From the NCBI GenBank assembly GCA_023213395.1, contig CM041465.1, forward strand, positions 156,681,741-156,745,740: a stretch of DNA of 64,000 bases, read 5' to 3'. This stretch comes from Cycas panzhihuaensis. Lineage: Eukaryota > Cycadophyta. The translations under genes were made by a program, and so were the position numbers. Position 1 is the stretch's first letter, and each line of letters opens with the position of its first letter. The notes below the pieces were generated by a model. It was given only the letters and a program-made list of their open reading frames with translations. It had not been told where the DNA came from and searched no databases. Shown piece by piece: positions 11,019-21,865 of this stretch.

Positions 11019-11926
11019 TATTGGCACATATTTTGGCACGTAGACCTTGAGGAAGATGGAATATAGGGTTATATTGACCAGAGAAATGCAAGTATAGACT
11101 GTACAGAGGTACGCACTGTGGAAAAAGGTGGAAAATATGCAATCTGGGTACGTATGACAGATACGTACCTGGTTACGTACCTTTTTGGGTACGCATTACA
11201 GGATGTGTACCATTTTCGGTACGCTAGCAAACAACAAGGTACATATGGACAGATCTGACCCAAAGGCACCCAAAAATGATGATGTCAGCCCAAAAGGACA
11301 TATGTACGGATGTACGGATTAGAAAAGACACCATTAAGGAGACTTAATCAAGTGTTAAAATCAAAGGGTACCTTGGTGACAAAAAGGTGTGGTTATGACT
11401 TTGGGTCATAACCTTTCACCCACAAGGCATCAAAGGGACATATTTAATGATGCTTTGAGGACCACTCCAGTGTGAGAGTCGAGTGATTCAATCCTATGGT
11501 ATATATACTCTCTAGGGTGAGAGCCAAGTATTCAGACACTCAATGGTACGAAAGCCAGTACGTATGACAGTAGCCTAAAGCAGTGTATGATGTTGTGTAC
11601 CATCTGGGTACGCATGTGACAGTAACAGTGTATGTGGTTGGAATGCACAGGGAATGCATTCCAGCACCTTGTGTACAAAGACTTATTACTTACTAAAAGA
11701 AGAGTTACGTGGAAATACTAGTCTTATGTGTCCTATAAGGATTGGATGCTGAATATGTGCTGATTATTGTATTGTTGTGTGAATTGTGATATGATGATGT
11801 GGAATTGTTAATAAATCTGTGTAATCTATATGGATGAATATGTTGACTTTATCCTAGACTAGACTACCTGTGTTACCTTGACAAGTGTACCGATCTCATA
11901 AGTGCTGTGAAATCATAAAGTCAGCA
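11019..11926 (+). repeat. 5' LTR of the RT-less gypsy
   Basis: Starts TATTGGCAC and ends AAGTCAGCA directly before the primer site. It has nine GTAC tetramers in about 145 bases (11101-11242) and a TATATATA box at 11500-11507. Confidence 0.92.
11500..11507 (+). promoter_or_regulatory. LTR TATA box
   Basis: TATATATA precedes the CTCTAGGGTGAGAG segment. In the 3' LTR the corresponding site is shortened to TATAC by loss of about four bases, so the two LTRs differ at their core promoter. Confidence 0.55.
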
Positions 11927-11946
11927 TTGGTTCCGTTGCCTACGTC
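11927..11946 (+). promoter_or_regulatory. Primer binding site, tRNA-Asp type
   Basis: TTGGTTCCGTTGCC follows the LTR immediately. The same start occurs at 21866. Plant gypsy elements of the Athila/Tat group commonly use a tRNA-Asp primer site of the form TGGCGCCGTTGCC; the match here has two changes in the first part. Confidence 0.7.
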
Positions 11947-12066
11947 CACTGAGGAGGGACTAGGGCCAGGAGTTTCATAAGGGGGAATGATTAAAGCACA
12001 AAGGATCCTGGTTGTCGTCGTGATGGTAGGCTGTAACTAAGCCTCCGACAGCTAGGGGACCTTCTA

Positions 12067-13320
12067 ATGCCACCTAAGAGGCCTTCGAAGGTGGAAGAGC
12101 CACAAAAGGATACTTCACCTAAGGGGAAAGAAACAAGTAGACAGAGAGCATTACGATGGTCAAAAGAGTCAAAATTGAGAAGGGCAAGAAGACTAAGTTT
12201 GCAGAATAACGAGACTAAGGGACAGTCCGTTGAAGAATCTGAGGCAAGTGGAGCCCAGACACCTCAGGAGTAAAGAGAGGAAAACAATGGCGAACAAATG
12301 GTATTAACACCAACCCCAATTAAGGATGACCTGTTTAGTCCGGAATATGAAGAAAAACCAAAGGTGAATAAGGAACATAAAGACACTCTAAAGAAGGAGG
12401 AGAGTATACTTGTGGAAGGCACCCCGAAGGACCTAAGTGATAACAGGAAGAAGGCGGAGAAAGGTCCCTCGGCGTATTGGGAAAACAAGTTAACAAGGCA
12501 ACTTTTTGAGGATTCATCAGACAGAGGGTCTGATCAATCATACATAACGGTTACACCATTGACAGTACAAGTGCCAGGTGTTCCAAAACCTATACACCTA
12601 AAGACACCATTTAAGAATCCATTATTTGGGAAGGATAATATTGTAGCAAGCACTCCAAACACACCTCAAAAGAGAAGGGTGAAGAGGAAGAGATAGATTC
12701 CCTTGAGGAGGAACAAGGTGAAGAATCTCCATTTAGCGGAACACCAGTATAGTCACCCAGGATGGACGACTACAGAGATTTTGGGAAATTGATTTTTAAT
12801 GACACCTCAGATGCAATAGAGCATGCATATTTGTTCTAAAATTTGATTGATGTAAAGAAAATTACGGATGAAAATGAAATAAAAGCCAGATTTGCTTGTA
12901 CATTGAGGGGAGTACCATTGGCATGGTACAAGGAGTTGAATAAGAAAGATTCATGGGCCAATATAAAGAAGTCTTTTGAGGAAGGGTTTTCAAAAATTTT
13001 GAAGTAATGAAGCAGTGAAAATTGCCTTGAGGGGAATCAAACAAAGACCGGGAGAATCGGTATTGACTTATATCAGCCGAATGAAAATCATTGCTGCCAA
13101 CATGATCAATGAGACCATCATAACATGAAGAATTATTTTGTCAAAGGATTAAATGAAAAGCTGAGATCTATGATGCATGCACATCCATTGAAGTCATTTA
13201 AGAATGCCCAAGATCTGGCGCTAGATTTCGAAGCAAAAATGGATGCTCAAGCGGGAGAACACAACCCCCTCCTATTAAGGTTACAAGAGGAGATAAGGGA
13301 AATGAAGGTAATCCAAAGAT
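12067..13320 (+). pseudogene. Gypsy gag relic
   Basis: The ATG at 12067 opens with MPPKRPSK, the same start as the gag at 21942 (MPPK), at a similar distance from the primer site. A basic, Lys/Glu-rich N-terminal region runs to about 12696 in two frames with one stop near 12271. The Retrotrans_gag core follows: an open segment with ARFACTLRGVPLAWYKELNK near 12890-12950, a frameshift near 13005, then SVLTYISRMK and GLNEKLRSMMHAHPLKSFKN (13125-13322). At least two frameshifts and several stops break it. Confidence 0.85.
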
Positions 13321-13338
13321 AACCGACCTTTCTGTCAA

Positions 13339-14250
13339 GTGGGAGTTTCAGAAGAGGAATCGGAAGTAGAAACTCTAAGAAAGGAAGTGGCAAGATTGAA
13401 AATGAGAAATAATAGAGAAGAGGAAGTGGCGAAAACGAAGAAAGACCGCGAATTCAAGGTTGAAAAATGGTGCCACATATGCGAAGAAAGTTCGCATACA
13501 ACAAAAGAGTGTGAAATTAATCCAAAAAATAGTGCAATGCACCAAAGGGACAAATGGTGCCACATATGTGATGTGGATAATCATATGACGAAGGATTGTT
13601 TTTACAACCCAAGAGGAAGATCGTACAGAGGACAAGGTAGGGGAGGAGGAGGCAACCCACCTCGAAATGTATACATGACAAGGAGTATGGGAGAATCATC
13701 GAGGAAGAAACAACCAATGGGGAGATGCCTCATATGTTTACAGTTCGGACATTGGAAATCAGAATGTCCAACTAAGCGGGAATACGAACAAAAACCGTTC
13801 GTGTGCAACAACTGTGGACCAAGTGAGCACAAAACGGAAGATTGCAAGGGAAAAGCTAAGGCTACCAATTTAATGACAATCAGACTGGAAAGCAAAAATG
13901 TAAAACTTCAAAAGAAGCAAAAGAAGAATGAGGAAGAGATGTATCCAAACCCACAAACGGAGATAAGCCGATTTCGACAAGCAAAACAAGTGTTAGAGGA
14001 ACTAGCTCAGACAGAGACTATGCTGCCAATGGAGAAACCTGGAACCAAGCACGTGTATGTGAGGAAAAATAAACAAAAAGAGAGAAAAATTACCGAAAAA
14101 ACAAGAAATACAGCCCCAAGTGGTGCAAATGGAAGAATTGTTCAAAGGATTACCAGTAGAGGATATTCCAAGAATGTTGTTGTTGATGGAGAATCTGGTG
14201 AAACAGTTGCAATTAACCATTCCTCTATGCCAAGTAATCGACTGGATTAA
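13339..14250 (+). pseudogene. Gag nucleocapsid with four CCHC zinc knuckles
   Basis: A 303-codon open stretch. A coiled-coil-like Glu/Lys segment (residues 1-43) is followed by four CX2CX4HX4C knuckles: C45-C48-H53-C58 (CHICEESSHTTKEC), C74-C77-H82-C87 (CHICDVDNHMTKDC), C130-C133-H138-C143 (CLICLQFGHWKSEC) and C156-C159-H164-C169 (CNNCGPSEHKTEDC). A Gly/Arg-rich linker lies between knuckles two and three. All sixteen ligands are intact, which is better than the rest of the element. It likely bound element RNA. The frame is separated from the gag core by a stop at 13320, and the C-terminal part overlaps the protease frame. Confidence 0.85.
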
Positions 14251-14620
14251 AGGAGGAATATTACAACGAGGAATCACCAAGAGTCTAAAGAAAGTGATGC
14301 CGTCATTCAACATGGATCCCATGGTGACAATTACGGTATTGGGAGAAACGTTTCCAAGGGTAATCATGGACGGAGTAGCGGCTGTGAATGTACTACCCAC
14401 CTCGACATGGCGGAAGTTGGGGAGTCCGAAGTTGGAAGCAGCAACCTATTCGTTAAAACTAGCCAATGAATTATTAGTGCAACCCGTGGGAAAACTGGCC
14501 AATATCAAGGTGGATGTGGCAGGAATTGTCATAAAGATCGATTTTACGATTGTGGAAACGGAGAAAGGTGCAACTCCTTATCCAGCCTTATTGGGGAGAC
14601 CTTGGCTATACAAGACCTAA
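14120..14620 (+). pseudogene. Retropepsin-like protease of the RT-less gypsy
   Basis: The active-site region is VIMDGVAAVNVLP, with the presumed catalytic Asp at residue 84 (about 14369), then ANELLVQPVGKLANIKVDVA and a C-terminal PALLGRPWLY. The homologous protease at 23939 reads IVDGGSAVNILP. The first Gly after Asp is kept but GS has become VA. It starts in a different frame from the knuckle region and overlaps it by about 130 bases; a frameshift probably joins them. A truncated tail runs to about 14815. Confidence 0.8.
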
Positions 14621-14883
14621 TGTCTCCAAAATTGGAAAAATGTGACCTTTACCTTGTCAGATGGTGGGAATGAAGTAGTATTACCAATGTTGAGGAAGAA
14701 CTCCATTGAGGTGATACCTAACAACCTGTCAAGTACAATTGTTGTGAGTGAAGCAACAACCTCTTCATTTGCGAAGAGAATCTTTACCATACGGCCAAAG
14801 AACCTACCAAATTAATCGATCGCTAAGAAGCAGGACCGACTTACTTTGGAGAAATTTACAACTCTTCAGTCGATGAAAATGGG

Positions 14884-15342
14884 ATGAGATTTATGGACTA
14901 CTGGTTACAAGATGCCTATGAAGTCAACCCCTCATCCTATAGGTGTAACCTAGTTTCTCGGAATGTAACTGAGGACATTGATATTAATTCTAAATCTGTT
15001 GATTATACAAGTATTAATAACAACATAAAAAACCTAGACCCAAACCCAAATCCCCCTTTTAACCCGAACCCTTACCCTAATTCACCTCTTGATACCCCAA
15101 CCCTCTCTAACCCTAACCTTCCCTCTACCTCCGGTGTGGGTCCTAAGGTAGATTGCCCTTCCCCACCGCCATCCCAGCCTGAGGAAGAAAGTAACAAACC
15201 TTCCTCATCTTCTTTAGAGGCACACCTACCCAGTGTAAGATCCTTTTCAACCATCAGCGCCAAATTTAAGGAAGAAGAAAAGGAACTTGCTGAGAGTATC
15301 CCTAGAGATTCCGGTCTAGGAAACAAAATTGCCACTCCATAA
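14884..15342 (+). pseudogene. Pro/Asn/Ser-rich linker ORF
   Basis: A 152-codon open frame. The middle is strongly Pro/Asn-rich (PNPNPPFNPNPYPNSPLD), then Ser/Glu-rich. It occupies the place where RT would start in a complete element. No known domain; probably a disordered linker of the Pol polyprotein or sequence acquired with the deletion. Confidence 0.5.
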
Positions 15343-15375
15343 GATAGAAATCATGGAGAATACATTGGAGATTAT

Positions 15376-15756
15376 GTGAAGCCCTTTTATGAAGAACCAC
15401 TATGTGGAATTTCCCATTTGATACATTGTAAAGAACATTGGTTGGAAGAAGGAATAATAAACCAAGATCAATTAAGGGATCATAAGAAGAAACTGACAAA
15501 GCATACCACACTAAGGAAAAGGCGAAAAAAGACAAGGCACGACCACCACGACAAGACATCGTATTTCAAGAAGGGTGATCGAATATGGCAATTCAACAAC
15601 AAATCCCAAACAACCCTGGGAGAATTGAAGATGCATCGGAAAGGCCCATATATGATTGAGAAGGTGTACCAGAATGGCACTATCCAGTTGAAGAAATTAT
15701 CGTGCCGACTCACTGAAATGGTCAAGGGTAGTAAACTGAAACCCTATATCAATTAG
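15376..15756 (+). pseudogene. Integrase C-terminal domain of the RT-less gypsy
   Basis: A 126-codon open stretch ending in the fold typical of gypsy integrase tails: a basic helix (RKRRKKTRHDHHDK), FKKGDRIWQF, MHRKGPYMIEKVYQNGTIQL, then KGSKLKPYIN and a stop. The related elements show the same block at about 27950-28130 and 33040-33230. The catalytic core and zinc-binding domain upstream are missing. Confidence 0.78.
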
Positions 15757-16180
15757 GGTGGAGCAACTTACCAGCCGAATCAGTTTGTTGTACTATAACG
15801 TGTTGCATGAAGTTGAGGCAAAATCGAATTGCCTTGATACCAGAACGTGATTCAGTTCGGTATGTAACATAAAATACAAAAAAATTAAAAAAACAGAAAA
15901 ACAACCGTAACTCATATCATACAAATAAGAAATATGGTAAAGCATGGAGGAAAGATATATTATCATACGGAAAATCAAGGGAAAGTTGAACAAAACAAGA
16001 CAAAGGCATTAAAAAAAAAAAGTGCCAATAGATGAGGATTTATTAACCAAAAATGGCGACCAAGCAATGGAGCAGAGGCAGCAGGGCCAGCCTTAGAACA
16101 GAGAGGGGGAGGAATACCCCAAATTTTGAAATTTTTGTTGAGCAAGGATGCTCAACCCAATCTTGTCGACCCAAGATAGA
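15757..16180 (+). other. 3' untranslated region of the RT-less gypsy
   Basis: No ORF is supported. It includes an A-run at 16011-16020 and a purine-rich GAGAGGGGGAGG at 16101-16112, a candidate polypurine tract, although the LTR homology begins only at 16181. Confidence 0.5.
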
Positions 16181-17061
16181 TATTGGCACATATTTTGGCA
16201 CGTAGACCTTGAGGAAGATGGAATACAGGCTTATATTGACCAGAGGAATGCAAGTATGGACTGTATGGAGGTACGCACTGTGGAAAAAGGTGGAAAATAT
16301 GCAATCTGGGTATGTATGACAGATATGTACCTTGTTGGGTACGCATTACAGGATGCGTACCATTTTCGATACGCTAGCAGACAACAAGGTACATATGGAC
16401 AGATCTGACCCAAAGGCACCCAAAAATGATGACGTCAACCCAAAAGGACATATGTACAGATGTACGGATCAGAAAAGACACCATTAAGGAGACTTAATCA
16501 AGTGGTAAAGTGAAAGGGTACCTTGGTATGGTTATGACTTTGGGTCATAACCTTTCACCCACAAGGCATCAAAGGGACATATTTAATGATGCTTTGAGGA
16601 CCATTCCAGTGTGAGAGTCGAGTGATTCAATCCTATGGTATACTCTCTAGGGTGAGAGCCAAGTATTCAGACACTCAATGGTACGAAAGCCAATACGTAT
16701 GACAGTAGCCTAAAGCAGTGTATGATGTTGTGTACCATCTGGGTACGCATGTGACAGTAACAGTGTATGTGGCTGGAATGCACAGGGAATGCATTCCAGC
16801 ACCTTGTGTACAAAGACTTATTACTTACTAAAAGAAGAGTTACGTGGAAATACTAGTCTTATGTGTCCTATAAGGATTGGATGCTGAATATGTGCTGATT
16901 ATTGTATTGTTGTGTGAATTGTGATATGATTATGTGGAATTGTTAATAAATCTGTGTAATCTATATGGATGAATATGTTGACTGTATCCTAGACTAGACT
17001 ACCTGTGTTACCTTGACAAGTGTACCCTTCCCATAAGTGCAGTGGGAAACCAAAGTCAACA
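16181..17061 (+). repeat. 3' LTR of the RT-less gypsy
   Basis: A direct repeat of 11019-11926, starting TATTGGCAC and ending AAGTCAACA. Differences are mostly transitions plus small deletions, including about 17 bases in the GTAC-rich part and about four at the TATA box. Confidence 0.92.
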
Positions 17062-17129
17062 ACCTTCCCGCACTTCTTGTCTCTAGTTGCAGCTATAACT
17101 CGCCAATTTGCATGCCCTTTTCTACTTCC
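17062..17129 (-). pseudogene. Old minus-strand frame, middle piece
   Basis: This 68-base island lies between the 3' LTR of one element and the 5' LTR of the next. On the minus strand it reads EKGMQIGEL, a stop, then LQLETRSAGR, in frame with the Glu-rich end of the frame at 29857 once the CTTCC duplication is counted once. It is host sequence that received both insertions. Confidence 0.5.
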
Positions 17130-17367
17130 TATTACGTACCACCTTAACAACAATAATTAACCAATCATTATCAAATGTCTCGTCAAATGGATATAATTGT
17201 TTATGAAAAGATCCTATGCATATAAATATGTCCTCAATTGTAACATTCAACATCACTTATTTATCAATCAATTTGTTGATCTTTTGACTATTAAAACTCT
17301 TAAAAGCTTTCGTGTGCCTTCATATTAATTTGGTGAATTCTCCAAGTTATGGAGTAGGTCTGTAACA
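17130..17367 (+). repeat. 5' LTR of the 12.7-kb element
   Basis: Starts TATTACG (the 3' copy starts TGTTACG) and ends CTGTAACA. It has a TATAAATA box at 17221-17228. Confidence 0.88.
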
Positions 17368-17725
17368 AGTGGTATCGGAGCAAATTGGTCCTGCCTATAT
17401 TCTAGTTGGGTTCCAGTTCAATATCTCTTGTATGTTGGCTAATTATGGCTTATATAACAACATCTAATTAATGTAATATCTTTGCACTGAGGTGGATTCT
17501 TGTTGACTCAATTTGCATGCCTTCAATCCCCAAGAGAGGATATTACGATAATAATCTGCTTCTTCTCATTATAAGGTGGTATGCACATCTTTAATCAAGT
17601 GTTTTTAATAATTTGCTTATCATCATTATACCTTAACACAATCCATACATCTCAATCTTCTATTGACACAATCTCCATATCCCTCTCATATATTCGTTGC
17701 ATTTAGTTTTCATCTTCCACCTCCA
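17368..17725 (+). other. Leader of the 12.7-kb element
   Basis: Contains the tRNA-Met-type primer site near 17370-17384 and no ORF. It ends at CTCCA (17721-17725), the left target site of the nested copia. Confidence 0.6.
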
Positions 17726-17941
17726 TGTTAGAGTATAATGTTATATCCTAATTGTAAAAAGGGTAATGTTACAAAACTCTCTTTGTAACTCCCTCTTTTT
17801 GTCTGACACATGTTATGATTAGGAGAGTCGGTTACAATCCATTTTATAACGGTTGTATTGAATCACATATATTTCAAGAGACATTGTCTCAATGGAATAC
17901 AAGTCATCTTTTTCTACAATTCTCTGTTTGTGAATTTAACA
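17726..17941 (+). repeat. 5' LTR of the truncated copia
   Basis: 216 bp, TGTTAGAGTATAATG to GAATTTAACA, the same family as the LTRs at 54287-54502 and 59245-59457. Confidence 0.9.
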
Positions 17942-18433
17942 TGGTATTAGAGCAGGTTAGTTTGTCTGCCTGACAATGAAACTGCTATTGTAAGAAGAAT
18001 CTTGAGCCAGAACAAATCTAATCATTCTAGAACTCAAAGGAGGCATAAAGGACGTAAATTCCTAAAGTTGGAGACTGTAAATTTATTTTAGTACGGAAGT
18101 GTGCGGTCGTGTACGGACCTGTACGAGCGTTGTACAAACACCATTTTTCAAAAGTACTCAGATTTGAACGAAATTTTACCAGCAAGCTCGCCTTAGTACG
18201 GATGGCATTTTTCTCTTCAGGCACAAAGTCATTTGAGAGCATTTTGGAGGTGTTTCAACCAATTTTTTAATCGCATGGGTTTGAGGCTTATTTTCAAAAT
18301 TTTCTTGAAAATTCTCTAAATTTCTCAATTCAATCTGCTTGCATAATCTGAGTATCTTTATTTCAAAGAGTTTGAGACATATTTTTATAAAATTTGGTGA
18401 AAGATTTCAACATTTTTCGAGAAATTTTCTCTA

Positions 18434-18441
18434 AAACCCTA
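18434..18441 (+). promoter_or_regulatory. Telo-box-like AAACCCTA in the copia leader
   Basis: AAACCCTAGCCACCCCTCT lies about 200 bases upstream of the gag ATG at 18642. A reverse copy (TAGGGTTT, 18572-18579) lies closer to the ATG. Confidence 0.5.
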
Positions 18442-18641
18442 GCCACCCCTCTCTAGCTTTCGGGTTAAATATCTCTCTCTTTGAAGACTATTTTTAAAAA
18501 CTAATTATAGATTTGTGATGTACATGTGATTGCCTTTCTTTTGAGATATATATTGTTTCATTTTGTATAGTTAGGGTTTTGTACAAAATTCCATACAGTT
18601 GCACGAATAGAACAATTCAGAATTTTTTTTTTTTTTTCAGA

Positions 18642-19610
18642 ATGGCCTCCACAATTTTGCCATTATCTAATCAAGACAAATTAACCAATACAAACTACTG
18701 CATCTGGAAAATCAAGATAGAAACTCTTTTGAGAGCTAAGAATGCAAGGAACATTGCAAATGGAACTGAAGCCCAGGCTGTTGCTACTAGTCCTGATCTG
18801 GCCAGCTGGATAGAGAGAGATAATACAGGTGTAATTATTCTTAAACTTGCAGTTTCAGATCCTCTGCTCGTATATGTAGGAAATTTAAATTCTTCATCTG
18901 CCATATGGACTTGTTTCAAAAACATGTATAGTCAAAAGAACAAGGCCAGAATAATAGCCCTTAAGGAGGAGTTATTTAACCTGCATATGAAGGAATCTGA
19001 CATTGTATCTACATTTATTCACAACGTTGTCTTGGTAAGAGATGATCTTTTGAGCGCAAGTGCTACTATTTCAGAGCAAGAATTGTTGGAGATGGTAGTA
19101 AGCAAGCTACCAAAATCATTTGACATGACCATCAACACCATTACAAGTAATAACCAGATTGGTAAAATGTCACTTGACACATTAATTTGTCTATTACTTA
19201 GATAGGAGCAGAGGAATAAGCCCTATGCTGACACAACAAAAATTGAAGATGCTTTTGTATCCAAATTGAACCTGGGTCCTAGAGGTAGAAGTCGATCACG
19301 TGGGAGAGGACATGTTCTGGATGCTAGAAGTCTAGCCTGTGGGAGATGGTAGGATAACAGAGAACGTGGTTGCTCGAGAGATACAAGAATCTGTTACAGT
19401 TACAGTAAGCCTGGACATCTCTCAAGCACATGTAGAGCCTTTGACCTTTGTTATCATTGTGGACAGTCAGGTCATGGTCCCTGTTAGTGTCCACAAAGAA
19501 GAGTAGATATTCAGAGAGGGAAATGTCTGGTTGGTAACTATAGCAAGAAGCAGACAAAAGAAGAGGAGGAAGAAACAACATTCACCACTGCTCTTTCTAT
19601 CGACCTACAT
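18642..19610 (+). pseudogene. Copia gag relic
   Basis: The ATG at 18642 (MASTILPLSNQDKLTNTNY) is the position conserved in the other copias. The UBN2 core follows: WKIKIETLLRAKNA, ARIIALKEELFNLHMKESD, LPKSFDMTINTITSNNQIGK, open to 19205. After a stop the frame continues through an Arg/Gly-rich linker and two zinc knuckles: CYSYSKPGHLSSTC (second Cys lost) and CYHCGQSGHGPC (last part with a stop). At least three stops. It is close to the gag at 55178. Confidence 0.88.
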
Positions 19611-19611
19611 G

Positions 19612-21205
19612 ATTAGGAAGTTTGGTCTATTGACTTAGGTGCCTCCCATCACATGACCAATCGAGAAGATTGGTTTGAGGTAATAAAACCATATAATGCT
19701 AATAAATCTATTGAATTAGGAGATAAATATCCTCTAGATATAAAGGGAGTTGGTATCATAGCAATCAAGGTACAGGGCAATTTGAAAAGAAAGGGAATGT
19801 ATTACTTGTACTAGGCCTTAAAATAAATCTTTTGTCTATGTCACAACTTAGCAAAAAGGAGCTGAGAACTGTATTCAATGAAGAGGGCTACTGTTATATA
19901 ATGGATATGAAAAATGATAGCAATGTAATAGCCAAAGGCATAAGATGCAATGATCTGTACAAATTGCTTTCACCTAAACTGGGCATAAAAGTATGTACTA
20001 TTATAAATTCTGATAATAAAATTGGCATTTGAAGTATGGACATCTCCCTATAGATACATTGAAGTTGTTAGAAAAATCTAGTATGGTAATTGGTCTTCCT
20101 CCTATCACCTTTGAAAATTTTGTTTGTAGAGGTTGCCAGTTTGGGAAGCAGCATCGACTTCCATTAAAAGAAAGCAATCAGCACACCCAGAATAAATTGG
20201 AACTAATTCACACTGATTTATGTGGTCCCTTCACTCCACATTCAATTAATGGATGTAGATATTTTCTAACTTTCATTGATGATTTTACTCGAAAGGTATG
20301 GGTATACTTCCACCATAATAAGTCTGAAGTCTTTGAAATCTTCGAAGAATTCAAAGCAGAAGCAGAGTTAGAATCTGGAGCTAAAATAAAGTGCATTAGA
20401 TCAGATAGTGGTGGAGAATATATATCAAAGGACTTCCTGAATTTTTGCAAAATTAATGGGATGCGAAGGCAATTCACAACTCCCTATACCCCTTAATCAA
20501 ATGCGGTTGCTGAAAGGAAAAATAGAACCATCATGGAAATGGCTTGCAACATGATTTTTGAAAAGCAAATTTCAAAAACTTACTGAGCAGAAGCTGTCAA
20601 CATCGCCTATTATTTGATAAATCGAAGTCTTACAAAAGCACTGGAACAAATCACTCCGAAAGAAGCTTGGACAGGTATGAAGCCTGATGTAAGTAATTTA
20701 AAAGCTTTTGGATGTCAAGCTTTCATTAATATTTCTGATAAAAGAAGATCAAAACTCGATGCTAAGAGTATTGCATGTATCTTGATAGGATACAACAAAA
20801 ATTCAAAGGCATATAAATGCATAGATCCTAAGATTAACAAAATCTATGTAAGTAGAGATGTTGTGTTTAATGAAGACATTGACTAGGACAACAAATCTCA
20901 AATTAGACAAATTGAAGAGGGATCACAAGCAATACCTCAAGAGGACACTTTAGAAGAAACCTCAGAACTTACATCAAAAGAAATCTCTCAGACATCAGAA
21001 TCTTCACCAGTAGTGCATGAAGATTCAGTACAGGAGGAACATATAGCAGAAGAATCAACCACTGAAGAAGAATCAAGAGAAGAAAGGAAAGTACCAAGAT
21101 GGTACATCAAAACTATTGAAGAAGGAAAAGGGGATTTGTTCACACACAGAATCAAGAGTTGGAAACCACGAGCATTATACGACAATGTTGAGCCATAATC
21201 GTTTC
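19612..21205 (+). pseudogene. Copia protease and integrase relic
   Basis: The protease site at 19632 reads D-L-G-A where the family has D-S-G-A, the same change as in the copy at 54287-59457. Integrase: zinc-binding residues in FVCRGCQFGKQH (20029-20160), the catalytic Asp in HTDLCGPF, the second Asp in RSDSGGEY, the Glu in AVAERKNRT, so the DDE set is kept although stops occur in PYTP-stop-SN (20494) and near 20584. The block SKAYKCIDPKINKIYVSRD and an acidic linker follow. The frame ends at the gypsy junction. Confidence 0.88.
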
Positions 21206-21279
21206 TGTGTGTGGCGAAAAGATGACTACTATTTTGAATGCAACCGACAAGTAGAAGGTACAACTGATAGTATGAACAG

Positions 21280-21545
21280 GTGCGACCAGGCATCCAACAG
21301 GTGCGACCAAATAGCCAAAGGCATGACCAGGCATCTAGTAGGTGCGACCAGACAACCAACAAGTGTGCCCAGGTTTCCAGTAGGTGCGACCAGGCAGCCA
21401 GCAGGTATGACCAGGTCTCCAGAAGGTGCGACCAGGCAGTTAGAAGGTGCGACCAGGTCTCCAACAACTGCGACCAGTCAACTAGCAAGTGAGATTGGAC
21501 AATAGTTGGTGCAACCAGGGTAGGGGTTGGTGCGACCAAGGCAAA
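21280..21545 (+). repeat. 21-bp minisatellite in LTR U3
   Basis: About 13 imperfect units of consensus GGTGCGACCAGGCAGCCAGCA, nearly all 21 bases long, so all frames stay open across it (for example RCDQVSN-like repeats). These ORFs are by-products. Tandem repeats in U3 often act as enhancers; that role is inference. Confidence 0.92.
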
Positions 21546-21629
21546 ATTAGTTAAAGATAAAATGTAAAGCGATGTTGGTTAAATGACAAAATAGTTGTAA
21601 TAAGTAGTTACAACCATAGGTTTAGGAGA

Positions 21630-21637
21630 TATAAATA
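21630..21637 (+). promoter_or_regulatory. LTR TATA box
   Basis: TATAAATA lies about 235 bases before the end of the LTR, downstream of the minisatellite. Confidence 0.6.
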
Positions 21638-21865
21638 CCAGTCATTGTAAGAATGAATAGGTATGTATGTTCTCTACGTATTGTCATCTAACTACGGTTG
21701 TTTGTACACTGTCTTGGCCTATGTCTGGTTGTGAGAGGACCAGATGCAAAGCCCCATAGTAATGAAGGCTTGGTTCTTATGCTCAATTTCATTGTGTCTC
21801 TCTTTTGCTTGTAAATTTTTGTGAAGGCTAGTGTAAAATTGTTAGAGTAGAAGAGCAGACGTACA

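Larger units (their letters stand above)
11019..17061 (+). mobile_element. RT-less Ty3/gypsy element, 6.0 kb
   Basis: LTRs of 908 and 881 bp (11019-11926, 16181-17061) are highly similar. The 5-bp duplication ACCTT lies at 11014-11018 and 17062-17066. A tRNA-Asp-type primer site follows the 5' LTR. Inside are gag, a four-knuckle segment, a retropepsin-like protease, a Pro/Ser-rich stretch and the C-terminal end of integrase. RT, RNase H and the integrase core are absent, so this copy could only have moved with enzymes from a relative such as the one at 21206. Both LTRs start TA rather than TG. Confidence 0.92.
17726..21205 (+). mobile_element. 3'-truncated Ty1/copia nested in the 12.7-kb element
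   Basis: The 5' LTR (17726-17941), the primer site TGGTATTAGAGCAGG (17942-17956), a leader, gag, protease and integrase are present. The sequence stops at 21205, where a gypsy LTR starts. The close relative at 54287-59457 continues from the same point into RT. About 1.7 kb (RT, RNase H, 3' LTR) are missing and not found downstream. Confidence 0.9.
21206..21865 (+). repeat. 5' LTR of the nested gypsy
   Basis: About 660 bp, TGTGTGTGGCG to CAGACGTACA. The U3 part holds a 21-bp minisatellite. The start is inferred from the point where copia homology stops. Confidence 0.78.

Noticed and set aside
21116-21539. Overlapping ORFs with peptide repeats on both strands
   Set aside because: They are products of a 21-bp tandem repeat in an LTR; a period divisible by three keeps all frames open.
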